Shown here one piece after another: positions 8,257 through 19,679 of a stretch of 64,000 bases of DNA. Under the pieces are notes generated by a model that saw only the letters and a program-made list of their open reading frames with translations, had not been told where the DNA came from and did no database searches. The translations under genes were made by a program, and so were the position numbers. Source of the DNA: Kribbibacterium absianum (lineage in GTDB: Bacteria; Actinomycetota; Coriobacteriia; Coriobacteriales; Atopobiaceae); NCBI RefSeq assembly GCF_030067705.1, contig NZ_JASJEX010000002.1, positions 62,001 through 126,000 of the forward strand. The letters are read 5' to 3'. The first letter of the stretch is position 1. Each line of letters starts with the position of its first letter.

Positions 8257-8861
8257 GGACGGCTCTCCGACACGGGTGCAGGGTTCTCGGCAAGGGTCTC
8301 GACCGGCGCCACGAGCCCCGGCAGCGGCGAGCGCGCGAGGGCCCGGGCGAACGGGGCTCCCAGGACAGCGAGCACGACCGCCTCGCCGACGGCGGTGGCA
8401 ACGAGACCGAACGCGTACATGAGCGGCCAGGCGCCGTCGAGCGCCACGGACGTGAACGGGACCGTGTAGAAGCCGAGGCCCTGGAGCATGAGCGGCAGGT
8501 AGGCCGGGACGATGAGCGCGTTGGCGATCACGGGGCCGAGCAGGGCGACGGCGCGCCTGCTGCGGAAGCGCCAGGTCCAGGCGGCGCCGAGGGCGGTCGC
8601 GAGCGTCCCGAAGACCACGTCGAGAAGGCCGAGGGTGCCCGTGCCGCCGAGCACGATGTTCACGGCGTTGGCGATGGCGCACCCGAGGGCGAGGCCGGGG
8701 ACGGCGTCCGGCGTGAAGAGGGCGAGCACGCAGAGGGCCTCGGACGCGCGGAACTGCACGGGCCCCCAGGCGAGACTGCCCAGGAAGAGCAGGCAGAACA
8801 CGGAGGCCGACGCGTAGAGGGCGGCGCAGGTGGCGACACGGGCTATACGCTCCGCGCTCAC
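8253..8861 (-). CDS. QueT-family transporter
   Basis: This 202-residue membrane protein has about five or six hydrophobic helices and resembles the QueT family (queuosine-precursor uptake), notably the WGPVQFRASEALCVLALF block and the GxAxANAVNIVLGGTG stretch. I chose the GTG at 8861, which has GGGAGGG upstream; a longer frame starts at 8897. It heads the leftward block containing a glycosyltransferase and a two-component system, so its co-transcription with those genes is the main oddity. I did not see a convincing preQ1 riboswitch upstream. Confidence 0.65.
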   Translation of the reverse strand: MSAERIARVATCAALYASASVFCLLFLGSLAWGPVQFRASEALCVLALFTPDAVPGLALGCAIANAVNIVLGGTGTLGLLDVVFGTLATALGAAWTWRFRSRRAVALLGPVIANALIVPAYLPLMLQGLGFYTVPFTSVALDGAWPLMYAFGLVATAVGEAVVLAVLGAPFARALARSPLPGLVAPVETLAENPAPVSESRP

Positions 8862-9080
8862 GGCACCCTCCCCTCTCCGTCGGCACTGGTAGGCCACATA
8901 GTAGCGCCTCTTTCAGCAACCGGGAGCAGATCCCATCAAATCCTGAATGGGAGATTCGCGGCACCCCCGGGCCCCTCGCTCGCCGCGTATGCAGGTTGTG
9001 AGACAGAACCGACTCTCAGGCCGTGTCCCTCACATGGGGTATCAACGCAGCATTGTCCGTCAATCTCTCGAGGAGACACC

Positions 9081-10646
9081 ATGGCCTGCACATCCCTTAT
9101 GGTCGGCAAGGCCGCCACCACCGACGGCTCCACACTGCTCGCGCGCAACGAGGACACCGGGTCCGGCACCTTCGACCCCAAGACCTGGAAGGTGGTCGAG
9201 CCCGAGGACCAGCCGCGCACCTACACCGGCGTGGCCAGCCACCGCACCTACCAGCTGCCGGACGACCCCGTGCGCTACACGATCGTCCCGAACGCCGACC
9301 CCTCCCAGGGCGTCTGGGGCGAGGCCGGCATCAACGCCCACAACGTCGCGATGAGCTCCACCGAGACCACCGCCGTGAACGAGCGCACGCTCGGCGCCGA
9401 CCCGCTCGTCTGCTACCAGCCGGCCGTCGGAGAGCCGGGCCAGCCGGGCTACAAGCCGGAGGTTCTCGGCGGCGTGGGCGAGGAGAACATGCCCACCCTC
9501 GTGCTCCCCTACATCAAGACCGCCCGCGAGGGGTGCGAGCGCCTCGGCGCGCTGATCGAGGAGTACGGCACCTACGAGGTCAACGCCATCGGCTTCTCGG
9601 ACGTCGACGACATCTGGTGGTTCGAGTCCATCGGCGGCCACCACTGGATGGCCCGCCGCGTGCCGGACGACTGCTACGTCGCGAACCCCAACCGCCTCGG
9701 CAACGACTACTTCGACCTGGCCGACGCCTATGGCGAGCAGAACGAGTTCATGTGCGACCAGGGCCTCGTGGACTGGATGAAGGAGTACCACCTCGACACG
9801 ACGATGGAGCTGCCGGCCGATGAGAACGAGCAGTTCCGCGGCCTGCCGCGCACCTTCAACCCGCGCAAGGTCTTTGGCACCAACGACTACCTGGACTACA
9901 TCTACAACACGCCGCGCGCCTGGTACATGCAGCGCACGCTGTCGCCGGAAGGCCCCTGCGGCGGCCCGGACCCCCAGGTGGGCCCGGGCGACATCGACCT
10001 GCCCTGGGCGGTCAAGCCGGCGCACAAGCTGGGCGTGACGGACGTCAAGTACTGCCTGCAGGGACACTACGAGGAGACGCCGTACGACCCGTACGGCTTC
10101 GGCCAGGACGATGCCCAGCAGGGCAAGTTCCGTCCCATCGGCATCAACCGCAACTCCGAGACCTCGATCCTCCAGATCCGCCCCTCCGTGCCGGAGGCCT
10201 ACCGCGCCGTGCAGTGGTTGTCGATGAGCGACATGAACTACAGCACCTGCATCCCGCTCTACGTCAACGCATCGGTGGTGCCGGACTACGTGGACGTGAA
10301 GCCGGAGCCCGACAGCCACAAGTTCTACTGGGCGATCCGCCTCATCGCCGGCCTTGCCGACCCTGAGTACCTCACCAACTTCGAGAGCATCGAGGGCTAC
10401 CAGTCCAGCACCCTCGCCGCCGGGCTCGCACACGTGGCCGCGACGGACAAGAAGCTCGCCGATCTGGCCGAGCAAAAGGGCCTCACAACGAGCGACTGGA
10501 GCTCCCCGGCCATCACGCAGGCGCTCGACGCGGCGAACCAGGAGATCTGCGAGAGCGTCAAGGCGCAGACCACCGCGCTGCTCGGTCAGGTGCTGTACGT
10601 GCGCACCTGCCACCAGAAGGACGCCTTCGCGCTCTCCGACCGATGA
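9081..10646 (+). CDS. C69-family dipeptidase (paralogue 1)
   Basis: The 521-residue protein is an Ntn-hydrolase of peptidase family C69, which hydrolyses dipeptides. It starts MACTSLMVGKAA; Cys3 is the likely nucleophile once the leader residues are removed. Family blocks ARNED, WGEAGIN, STETTAVN and GGHHWMARRVPDD are all present, and the length is normal for family members. The ATG has GAGGAGA upstream. It is not near a peptide transporter. A paralogue (11907-13403) lies beyond the convergent YitT gene. A strong terminator follows at 10689-10722. Confidence 0.9.
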   Translation: MACTSLMVGKAATTDGSTLLARNEDTGSGTFDPKTWKVVEPEDQPRTYTGVASHRTYQLPDDPVRYTIVPNADPSQGVWGEAGINAHNVAMSSTETTAVNERTLGADPLVCYQPAVGEPGQPGYKPEVLGGVGEENMPTLVLPYIKTAREGCERLGALIEEYGTYEVNAIGFSDVDDIWWFESIGGHHWMARRVPDDCYVANPNRLGNDYFDLADAYGEQNEFMCDQGLVDWMKEYHLDTTMELPADENEQFRGLPRTFNPRKVFGTNDYLDYIYNTPRAWYMQRTLSPEGPCGGPDPQVGPGDIDLPWAVKPAHKLGVTDVKYCLQGHYEETPYDPYGFGQDDAQQGKFRPIGINRNSETSILQIRPSVPEAYRAVQWLSMSDMNYSTCIPLYVNASVVPDYVDVKPEPDSHKFYWAIRLIAGLADPEYLTNFESIEGYQSSTLAAGLAHVAATDKKLADLAEQKGLTTSDWSSPAITQALDAANQEICESVKAQTTALLGQVLYVRTCHQKDAFALSDR

Positions 10647-10688
10647 GCCGGCAACCGTCGGGCGATCGCCCGTTGTTTGTTTGACGCA

Positions 10689-10722
10689 CAGGGCCCGGCC
10701 GGGGTTGCTCGGTCGGGCCCTG
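10689..10722. terminator. Bidirectional terminator hairpin between dipeptidase and YitT gene
   Basis: Thirteen-base arms CAGGGCCCGGCCG and CGGTCGGGCCCTG pair with a single G-U and enclose an 8-nt loop. It lies between the converging dipeptidase and YitT genes. Confidence 0.8.
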
Positions 10723-10743
10723 CCTTGCGGGTCGGTTGGTGGG

Positions 10744-11766
10744 TCAGTTGGCGCCGCGGAAGCCGCGGCCCACGATGTCGCTCGTGGTCACGATGGTCAT
10801 GAACGCCGAGGGTTGCGTCTGCCGAACCCAGTTGCGCAGCCGGACCGCCTCGGTGCGAGAGAGCACGCACATGACCTGCGTGTACGGTTTGCCGGAGAAC
10901 CCGCCCTCCACCCGGGTGAGGGTCGCCGTGCGGCGCATCTCCTCGACGAGGTACCGCTCGACCGCCCCCGGGTCGCTGCAGATGAGCGTGCACACCTTGG
11001 ACTGGTTCACGGACTCGATGGCGCCGTCCACCACCATGGTCTTGGCGAGCAAACCGAGGATGCAGAGCAGGCCCGTCTCGGCGCCGTAGAGGAACACGCT
11101 CCACACGACGATGAGGCCGTCCACCACAAAGAGCGCCTTGCCGATCTGCAGGGTGGTGTACTTCTTCAAGATCATCGCGAGGATGTCCGTGCCGCCGGTG
11201 GACGCGCCCACGTTGAAGACCAGCGCCGAGCCGAGCGCCGGCAGAAGGACCGCGAAGCACAGCTCGAGCAGCTTGTTGGAGGTGAGGGGGTCCACCACCG
11301 GCCAGACCCACTCGAAGAGGCTCACGTAAAAGGACAGCGCGAAGCTGGCGAAGATGGTCCACCCCATGGTCTTGCGGCCGAGGAAGACGAGGCCGAGCGC
11401 CACGAGGACGCCGTTGAGGATCCACATGAACGCGCCGACGTCGAGCGTCGGGAACAGCGTGGCCAGGATGATCGAGAGGCCTGAGGTGCCGCCGAGCGCG
11501 AAATGGTTGGGCGCCTTGAACAGGTCCACGCCGAGGGCCGTGAGGATGAGGCCGGCGTTCACACAGAGGAAGACGAACGCGAAGGAGTCCCGCTCCCGCT
11601 CGCGAGCGACGCGCTTGGCCGCGTAGATGTGCGGCTCGTCCATCTGCTCCTCCATCGGCGTACCGGCGAGACGTCGTTGGGCGTCCCGTTGCGCCGGGAT
11701 GGGGTGGGTGCTCTCGAGGTCGTCGCACCTCTCGGGTCGCTGCTCGTCGTCGCTGTGCTCGGACAC
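10744..11766 (-). CDS. YitT-family (DUF161/DUF2179) membrane protein
   Basis: The 340-residue protein has a hydrophilic N terminus of about 60 residues, five or six membrane helices (about 62-235, with the family pattern NHFALGGTSGLSIIL and STGGTDILAMILKKY) and a C-terminal cytoplasmic DUF2179 domain containing the block GFSGKPYTQVMCVLSR. YitT proteins are widespread in Firmicutes and Actinobacteria; their transport substrate is not established. The gene starts with GTG at 11766, with GGGAGGG three bases upstream, divergent from the second dipeptidase. Confidence 0.85.
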   Translation of the reverse strand: MSEHSDDEQRPERCDDLESTHPIPAQRDAQRRLAGTPMEEQMDEPHIYAAKRVARERERDSFAFVFLCVNAGLILTALGVDLFKAPNHFALGGTSGLSIILATLFPTLDVGAFMWILNGVLVALGLVFLGRKTMGWTIFASFALSFYVSLFEWVWPVVDPLTSNKLLELCFAVLLPALGSALVFNVGASTGGTDILAMILKKYTTLQIGKALFVVDGLIVVWSVFLYGAETGLLCILGLLAKTMVVDGAIESVNQSKVCTLICSDPGAVERYLVEEMRRTATLTRVEGGFSGKPYTQVMCVLSRTEAVRLRNWVRQTQPSAFMTIVTTSDIVGRGFRGAN

Positions 11767-11796
11767 GGTCCCTCCCGATGGTCATCAACTCTCATA

Positions 11797-11829
11797 TGAG
11801 TCATTACCCGACGGTCGTGACCCGTCGGG
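11797..11829. repeat. Degenerate TGAGTCA/CCCGACGG element (family D, copy 1)
   Basis: TGAGTCA at 11797-11803 is followed by CCCGACGG at 11807-11814 and its complement CCGTCGGG at 11822-11829. It resembles the elements at 14633, 42872, 47699 and 62190. It sits in the 140 bp divergent promoter region between YitT and dipeptidase 2, so it could be an operator as well as a repeat. Confidence 0.5.
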
Positions 11830-11906
11830 CCCGTGCGGCGCCAGAGGAACGCCCACGCCGGGTACCTACCGTCTTTGACCCGTCACCAACCAGACAAGGA
11901 GGGTCT

Positions 11907-13403
11907 ATGGCCTGCACGACCCTGCTCGTGGCCAAGGGCGCGAGCGCGAACGGCTCCACCATCGTCGCCCGCAACGAGGACTGCGAGAACGGCACCTTCA
12001 ACCCCAAGAAGCTCGTCGTGGTCGAACCCGAGGACCAGCCCCGGCTCTACACCGGCGTCACGAGCCACCTGACCATGCACCTGCCCGACGACCCGATGCG
12101 CTACCTGTGCGTCCCCAACGTGGACCCGTCCGCCGGCGTGTGGGGCGAGGCCGGCGCCAACGCGGCCAACGTGGGCATGACCGCCACCGAGACCATCACC
12201 ACCAACGCGCAGGTGCTCGGCGCCGACCCGCTTGTGGCGTACGACGCGGCCACCGGCACGCCCGGCGGCATCGGCGAGGAGGACCTCGTCACTATCGTCC
12301 TGCCGTACGTCCACTCCGCGCGCGAGGGCGTCGAGCGCCTCGGGGCGCTGCTCCAGCAGTACGGCACCTACGAGGAGAACGGCATCGCGTTCAACGACGC
12401 GGACGAGGTCTGGTACCTCGAGACCATCGGCGGCCACCACTGGATTGCGCGCCGCGTGCCGGACGGCTGCTACGCCATCGTGCCGAACCAGCTGGGCATC
12501 GACTACTTCGACCTCACGGACGCCTTTGGCGACCAGGATGCGTTCATGTGCTCGGCGGACCTCGTGGACTGGATGAAGGACAACGGCCTCGTGCCGGACG
12601 GCCCCATGGAGGGCGAGGTGCTCTACGAGGGCATCCCGGCGGTGTTCAACCCGCGGCTGTGCTTTGGCTCGGACACCTGGCGCGACCACGTGTACAACAC
12701 GCCGCGCGCCTGGTACGCGATGAGTATCTTGAACCCGATGGACAGCTATCTGGGCCCGGACGCCGACTGGCGCCCCGAGGACGCCGACCTGCCCTGGTGC
12801 CGCGAGCCCGAGAAGCGCATCACGCTCGTGGACGTCAAGCGGGTGCTCGACAGCCACTACCAGAACACCGAGTACGACCCCTATGGCGCGCTCGGCGACG
12901 AGGCGACCCGCGCGCACTTCCGCGTGATCGGCATCAACCGCACCTGCGAGACGAGCGCCGTGGAGATCCGCGGCGACGCTCCGGAGGCCCTGCGCGCCGT
13001 GGACTGGGTGGCCATGGGGTCGGGGCCCTTCAACACGTTCATCCCGGTGTACGCCAACGTGGACGTCGCGCCTAAGTACCTCGCGACTGCGCCCAATGTG
13101 AACTGCGAGCAGAACTACTGGCAGGTGCGCCTCATCGCCGCGATGGCGGACCCGGAGTTCTATAGCAACGTGTCCGGCCTCATGGAGTACCAGCAGGCGA
13201 CGCTGGGCGCTGGCATCGCGCACGTGAGGAAGACGGACGCGGGCTTTGACGCCGTGGACGACAAGGACGCCGAGGCCTACCTGGCGAAGGCCAACGACGA
13301 GATCTGCGCCACGGTGAACGACGCGACGCAGAAGCTGCTGGCGAGCGTGCTGTTCACGCGGTCGCTGCATATGAAGAACGCGTTTAACATGCAGGACCAC
13401 TAG
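11907..13403 (+). CDS. C69-family dipeptidase (paralogue 2)
   Basis: This 498-residue cysteine peptidase is a clear paralogue of the gene at 9081: both begin MACT, keep Cys3, and share ARNED, TYTG/LYTGV, WGEAG, GGHHW(I/M)ARRVPD and the closing pattern LLxSVLFTRSLHMKNAF. The start at 11907 is preceded by AAGGAGGG. It lacks the roughly ten-residue insertion rich in Gly-Pro that follows the DPLVCY block in paralogue 1. It probably arose by local duplication with YitT between the copies. The substrate range of either copy is not predictable from sequence. Confidence 0.9.
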   Translation: MACTTLLVAKGASANGSTIVARNEDCENGTFNPKKLVVVEPEDQPRLYTGVTSHLTMHLPDDPMRYLCVPNVDPSAGVWGEAGANAANVGMTATETITTNAQVLGADPLVAYDAATGTPGGIGEEDLVTIVLPYVHSAREGVERLGALLQQYGTYEENGIAFNDADEVWYLETIGGHHWIARRVPDGCYAIVPNQLGIDYFDLTDAFGDQDAFMCSADLVDWMKDNGLVPDGPMEGEVLYEGIPAVFNPRLCFGSDTWRDHVYNTPRAWYAMSILNPMDSYLGPDADWRPEDADLPWCREPEKRITLVDVKRVLDSHYQNTEYDPYGALGDEATRAHFRVIGINRTCETSAVEIRGDAPEALRAVDWVAMGSGPFNTFIPVYANVDVAPKYLATAPNVNCEQNYWQVRLIAAMADPEFYSNVSGLMEYQQATLGAGIAHVRKTDAGFDAVDDKDAEAYLAKANDEICATVNDATQKLLASVLFTRSLHMKNAFNMQDH

Positions 13404-13410
13404 CACGGGC

Positions 13411-13500
13411 GCCGGCGAGCCAGGGGATTCCGCTTGTCCTCGGGTTCCGGCCGGATGGCCGGAACCCTGCGGAGGACGCTCCACCCCCTGGCTCGCCGGC
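13411..13500. terminator. Long imperfect hairpin after dipeptidase 2
   Basis: An outer stem of about 17 bp (GCCGGCGAGCCAGGGG with CCCCCTGGCTCGCCGGC) encloses an inner perfect stem GGGTTCCGGCC/GGCCGGAACCC at 13442-13467. It starts 7 bp after the dipeptidase stop and probably terminates the converging dipeptidase and sirtuin transcripts. At 90 bp it is much longer than a usual terminator. Nothing else is seen in 13404-13573. Confidence 0.6.
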
Positions 13501-13573
13501 TGCGCTTCTGGTACTGCGGGATGTCTACAGGCGGGCGAACATGGCTACGGCCGAGCTTTGCTCGGCCGCTTCT

Positions 13574-14308
13574 TTAGAAATCGAAGGCCCGCGCGATGTC
13601 CACGTTGCACACGAGGTCCGCTCGTGCGTCGGCGGCCGTCTCGCCCAGGTTCACCATGACCAGCCGGTCGCCCTGGAACAGGTCGATGAGGCCCGCCACC
13701 GGCCACACCACGAGCGACGTGCCACCCACGATGAGCGTGTCGGCGTTCGCCACCTCCATCGCCGCTTGGTTGAGGGTGTCCTGGTCCAAGGGCTCCTCGT
13801 AGAGCACCACGTCCGGCTTCACCGGGCCGCCGCACTCCTCGCAGGCGGGGACGCCCTCGGTGCCCATGATCCATTCGGCGGAGTGCACGTGGCCGCAGCG
13901 CTGGCAGATGTTGCGGTGCACCGAGCCGTGCAGCTCGAGCACGCGCCGGGAGCCGGCCATTTGGTGCAGCCCGTCGATGTTCTGGGTGAGCACTGCGGAG
14001 AGGCGCCCCTCGCGCTCCAGCTCGGCCAGCTTGCGATGGGCCTGGTTGGGCTTGGCGTCGAGCGCGATCATGCGCTGCCGATAGAAGTCGAAGAACTCGC
14101 GCGGGTGCGCCACAAAGAAGCTGTGGGAGAGCATGGTCTCCGGAGGGTAGTCGAAGCGCTGGTGATAGAGGCCGTCCACGGAGCGAAAGTCCGGGATACC
14201 GCTCGCCGTGGAGACACCGGCGCCGCCAAAGAACACCGTGCGGCCGCCGCGACCGGTGACCTCGCGCAGGGCCTCCTGAGCCTCTCGAACGTCCGTGATG
14301 CGCCTCAT
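13574..14308 (-). CDS. SIR2-family NAD-dependent protein deacylase
   Basis: The 244-residue sirtuin uses NAD to remove acyl groups from lysines of proteins. It has the NAD-binding GAGVSTASGIPDFRS, the catalytic TQNIDGLH and LHGSVH (catalytic His), a four-cysteine zinc site (CQRCGH and CEECGG), and VGGTSLVVWP. The length is typical of bacterial class II/III or U sirtuins. The ATG at 14308 has AAGGGAG upstream. It stands alone, convergent to dipeptidase 2. Confidence 0.92.
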   Translation of the reverse strand: MRRITDVREAQEALREVTGRGGRTVFFGGAGVSTASGIPDFRSVDGLYHQRFDYPPETMLSHSFFVAHPREFFDFYRQRMIALDAKPNQAHRKLAELEREGRLSAVLTQNIDGLHQMAGSRRVLELHGSVHRNICQRCGHVHSAEWIMGTEGVPACEECGGPVKPDVVLYEEPLDQDTLNQAAMEVANADTLIVGGTSLVVWPVAGLIDLFQGDRLVMVNLGETAADARADLVCNVDIARAFDF

Positions 14309-14434
14309 GACCGCTCCCTTGATGAGAAAACCGACCCGACCGCCCTTCCCATCCTAGTCCCGGGGTGTGGTGTGGGTACGAACCAACGCAGACCAAGCTG
14401 TCGCGCCGAGGCGCGCGGGCAAGAAGGAGGAGCC

Positions 14435-14611
14435 ATGACTGAGCTCGATAAGAAGAAGGCCGAGGAACAGGCCGTGCCGGCGGATCCCGTCACCGTTGCC
14501 GAGCAGAACGCCAACATGGTGGCCGAGGAGGTCGAGGGCGCGCTGGACGACCTCGAGATCGACCCCAACCGCGCCGAGGACGACCAGCTGGAGCAGGACC
14601 CCGCCAAGTAG
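14435..14611 (+). CDS. Small acidic protein of unknown function (58 aa)
   Basis: A 58-residue protein with about one third Asp/Glu and no cysteine, histidine or membrane segment. AAGGAGG lies just upstream of the ATG at 14435, which is a strong site. Its N terminus (M-T-E-L-D-K-K-K-A-E-E-Q) resembles that of the acidic protein at 45060 (M-A-E-I-D-S-K-Q-A-E-Q), and both have a later VAE(E/A)(V/I)EGA block. I do not recognise a family. It is followed by a family D repeat and the nifJ terminator. Confidence 0.7.
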   Translation: MTELDKKKAEEQAVPADPVTVAEQNANMVAEEVEGALDDLEIDPNRAEDDQLEQDPAK

Positions 14612-14632
14612 CCACGGCTCCACGACGGGCAC

Positions 14633-14661
14633 TGAGTCAACGTCCGACGAATGGTGACTCA
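14633..14661. repeat. TGAGTCA-N15-TGACTCA palindromic element (family D, copy 2)
   Basis: Perfect 7-base arms TGAGTCA (14633-14639) and TGACTCA (14655-14661) surround a 15-nt core containing TCCGACGA. It lies between the acidic protein gene and the nifJ terminator. Confidence 0.65.
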
Positions 14662-14670
14662 TACAAGAAA

Positions 14671-14703
14671 GGGCCGCACCCCGCGTTCGGGATGCGGCCC
14701 TTC
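14671..14703. terminator. Bidirectional rho-independent terminator of nifJ
   Basis: Arms GGGCCGCACCCCG and CGGGATGCGGCCC form the stem. Read leftward, as nifJ is, it is followed by CTTTCTTGT; read rightward it is followed by TTCT. It begins about 20 bp beyond the nifJ stop. Confidence 0.85.
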
Positions 14704-14722
14704 TGCTCACGGTTCGCGAGGC

Positions 14723-18286
<3,564 letters not shown>

Positions 18287-18462
18287 ACCCTCTCCTTCGA
18301 CGCGATCCGTCACCGCGTGTAGATGGCTTACGGCCGGCTGACCGGCACGGCGGCACGCAAAAACGCGCGTACTCGACGCATACAGTTTGCAGTATCGCAA
18401 AAGCTGAGGTGCTTTGCAGGGTCGTGGATCGGCGACCACAAAGTAGCTGGTAGAAGGGGCAA

Positions 18463-18487
18463 AAATACCCCTTGTTGATAGGTATTT
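18463..18487. promoter_or_regulatory. Inverted repeat upstream of nifJ
   Basis: AAATACC (18463-18469) and GGTATTT (18481-18487) form a 7-bp inverted repeat with 11 nt between, about 180 bp upstream of the nifJ start, in the 638 bp intergenic region 18287-18924. It could be an operator; it does not look like a Rex or FNR site. Confidence 0.35.
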
Positions 18488-18655
18488 CGAGAGCGGCGAT
18501 TGCGCTGGGTAGGGCGCCGTCGTCCGGAGCCGGCAACCCCGGGAGCCTCCCTTGGTTTCACGAGGGGGCCACGGCGGCTATCGGCGAGCGGTCGGTTGGC
18601 ATGCCGTTTTGGACGGCGCAGGGGGCGCTCTCGGACGCGCGGGCCCGGACGCACG

Positions 18656-18822
18656 TTGCGGGGAAACGGTTCCCCGCAAAGCCATGGAACCGGTTGCGGA
18701 GAACCGGCGTCGTCTCGGCGGCGCGGGCTCGGCCAGCTGGGGTTTTGCTCGGGAAACCGGTTGCGGAGAAACGTTTGCCCGCAAGCAGCCCGCTCGGGTT
18801 GCGCAGAAACGGTTCCCCGCAA
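18656..18822. repeat. Cluster of three 24 bp palindromes plus a half-site (family B)
   Basis: Copies at 18656-18679, 18761-18784 and 18799-18822 each begin TTGCGG(G/A)GAAAC or TTGCGCAGAAAC and end with the complementary G(G/T)TTCCCCGCAA or GTTTGCCCGCAA. A half-site TTGCGGAGAACCGG lies at 18694-18707. No convincing coding sequence is seen in 18500-18893. Seven copies of this element occur in the window. Confidence 0.8.
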
Positions 18823-18893
18823 GAGCCGCCGCTCCGCACGAGAACGCCGCGCCCTCGTCTCCGAGAAACGCGGCGCCCTGGTTGCATCATGCA

Positions 18894-18924
18894 TGTGCAA
18901 AAAGGGACTGTCCCTAAATGCACA
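18894..18924. repeat. 31 bp palindromic repeat at the transaldolase stop codon (family A, copy 2)
   Basis: Arms TGTGCAAAAAGGGAC and GTCCCTAAATGCACA flank one base. The right arm abuts the TGA stop (18925-18927, minus strand) of the transaldolase gene with no gap, exactly as at 3131/3132. Confidence 0.8.
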
Positions 18925-19587
18925 TCAGAGTGCGGTCGTGCCGTAGGCCTTCTCCCAGTTGGCGGTGAACTCGTCCACCGCGATCGGGGTGCTCGGGTTG
19001 TCGATCATGTTGTAGGCCACGTCCACCGGGATGGTGACGGCCTCGATGCCGCCGGCGATCAGCTCGTTCACCTGCTGCACGTTCTTGAAGGACGCCGCGA
19101 TCACCTTGGAGTCCACGCCTTGCACGTCGAGCATCTGCTGCAGCTGGAGCACCTGGCCGATGCCGTCGCCGAGGTTGCACATGCGGTTGACGTAGGGCGC
19201 CAGGTAGTCGGCGCCGTTGAGGGCGGCCATGAAGGCCTGGTTGGGCGCATAGATGGCGGTGGCGAGCACGCCGAGCCCCTCGGCCTTGCAGGCCTTGATG
19301 GCCCGCATGCCGATGCGGGTCACCGGGATCTTGACGTAGGTGTTCTCGGCGCGGAGCGACGTGATGCGACGGGCCTCCTCCATGATGCCGTCGAAGTCGG
19401 TGGAGACCACCTGGGCGAAGAGCTTCTGGCCCGGGTCGAGCACATCGACGATCTCGGCCATGAGCTGGTCGAAGGGCTTGCCGCTCTTGGTGACGATGGT
19501 GGGGTTGGTGGTGACGCCGGCCACGTTGTAGAGCTCGCAGAGCTCGGCGATGGCGTCCACATCAGAGGTGTCGAGGAACAGTTCCAT
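18925..19587 (-). CDS. fsa: Transaldolase-like fructose-6-phosphate aldolase (FSA/TalC type)
   Basis: This 220-residue protein has the short form typical of fructose-6-phosphate aldolases and TalC, with Schiff-base Lys86 in NTYVKIPVT and the motifs FLDTSDVDAI and GVTTNPTI. Such enzymes cleave or form bonds between dihydroxyacetone or hydroxyacetone and glyceraldehyde 3-phosphate. AAGGGAG lies upstream of the ATG at 19587. It is 92 bp downstream of the glycyl-radical enzyme on the same strand; E. coli also keeps a talC gene beside pflD/pflC. The pairing suggests that the radical enzyme's product is cleaved by this aldolase, which is inference. Confidence 0.85.
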   Translation of the reverse strand: MELFLDTSDVDAIAELCELYNVAGVTTNPTIVTKSGKPFDQLMAEIVDVLDPGQKLFAQVVSTDFDGIMEEARRITSLRAENTYVKIPVTRIGMRAIKACKAEGLGVLATAIYAPNQAFMAALNGADYLAPYVNRMCNLGDGIGQVLQLQQMLDVQGVDSKVIAASFKNVQQVNELIAGGIEAVTIPVDVAYNMIDNPSTPIAVDEFTANWEKAYGTTAL

Positions 19588-19679
19588 GAAACTCCCTTTC
19601 TCAACGGGGCCCCGAGGCCCCACGACGTGCCTGGCGAGTCGCTCTCCCGGTACCCGAAGCATACGCGCACCGGGACTGG

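Noticed and set aside
5461-8469. 1002-codon open frame opposite the kinase and glycosyltransferase genes
   Set aside because: It is explained by codon bias of the genes on the other strand; its composition is Arg/His/Val/Gly-rich with no recognisable domain.
8862-8990. Possible preQ1 riboswitch upstream of the QueT-like gene
   Set aside because: I could not find the short aptamer's conserved stem, loop and A-rich tail in this stretch.
18500-18893. Several overlapping open frames in the family B cluster upstream of the transaldolase repeat
   Set aside because: They read through palindromes on both strands, have Arg/Gly/Ala-rich composition and no ribosome sites; the region is better seen as non-coding repeats.
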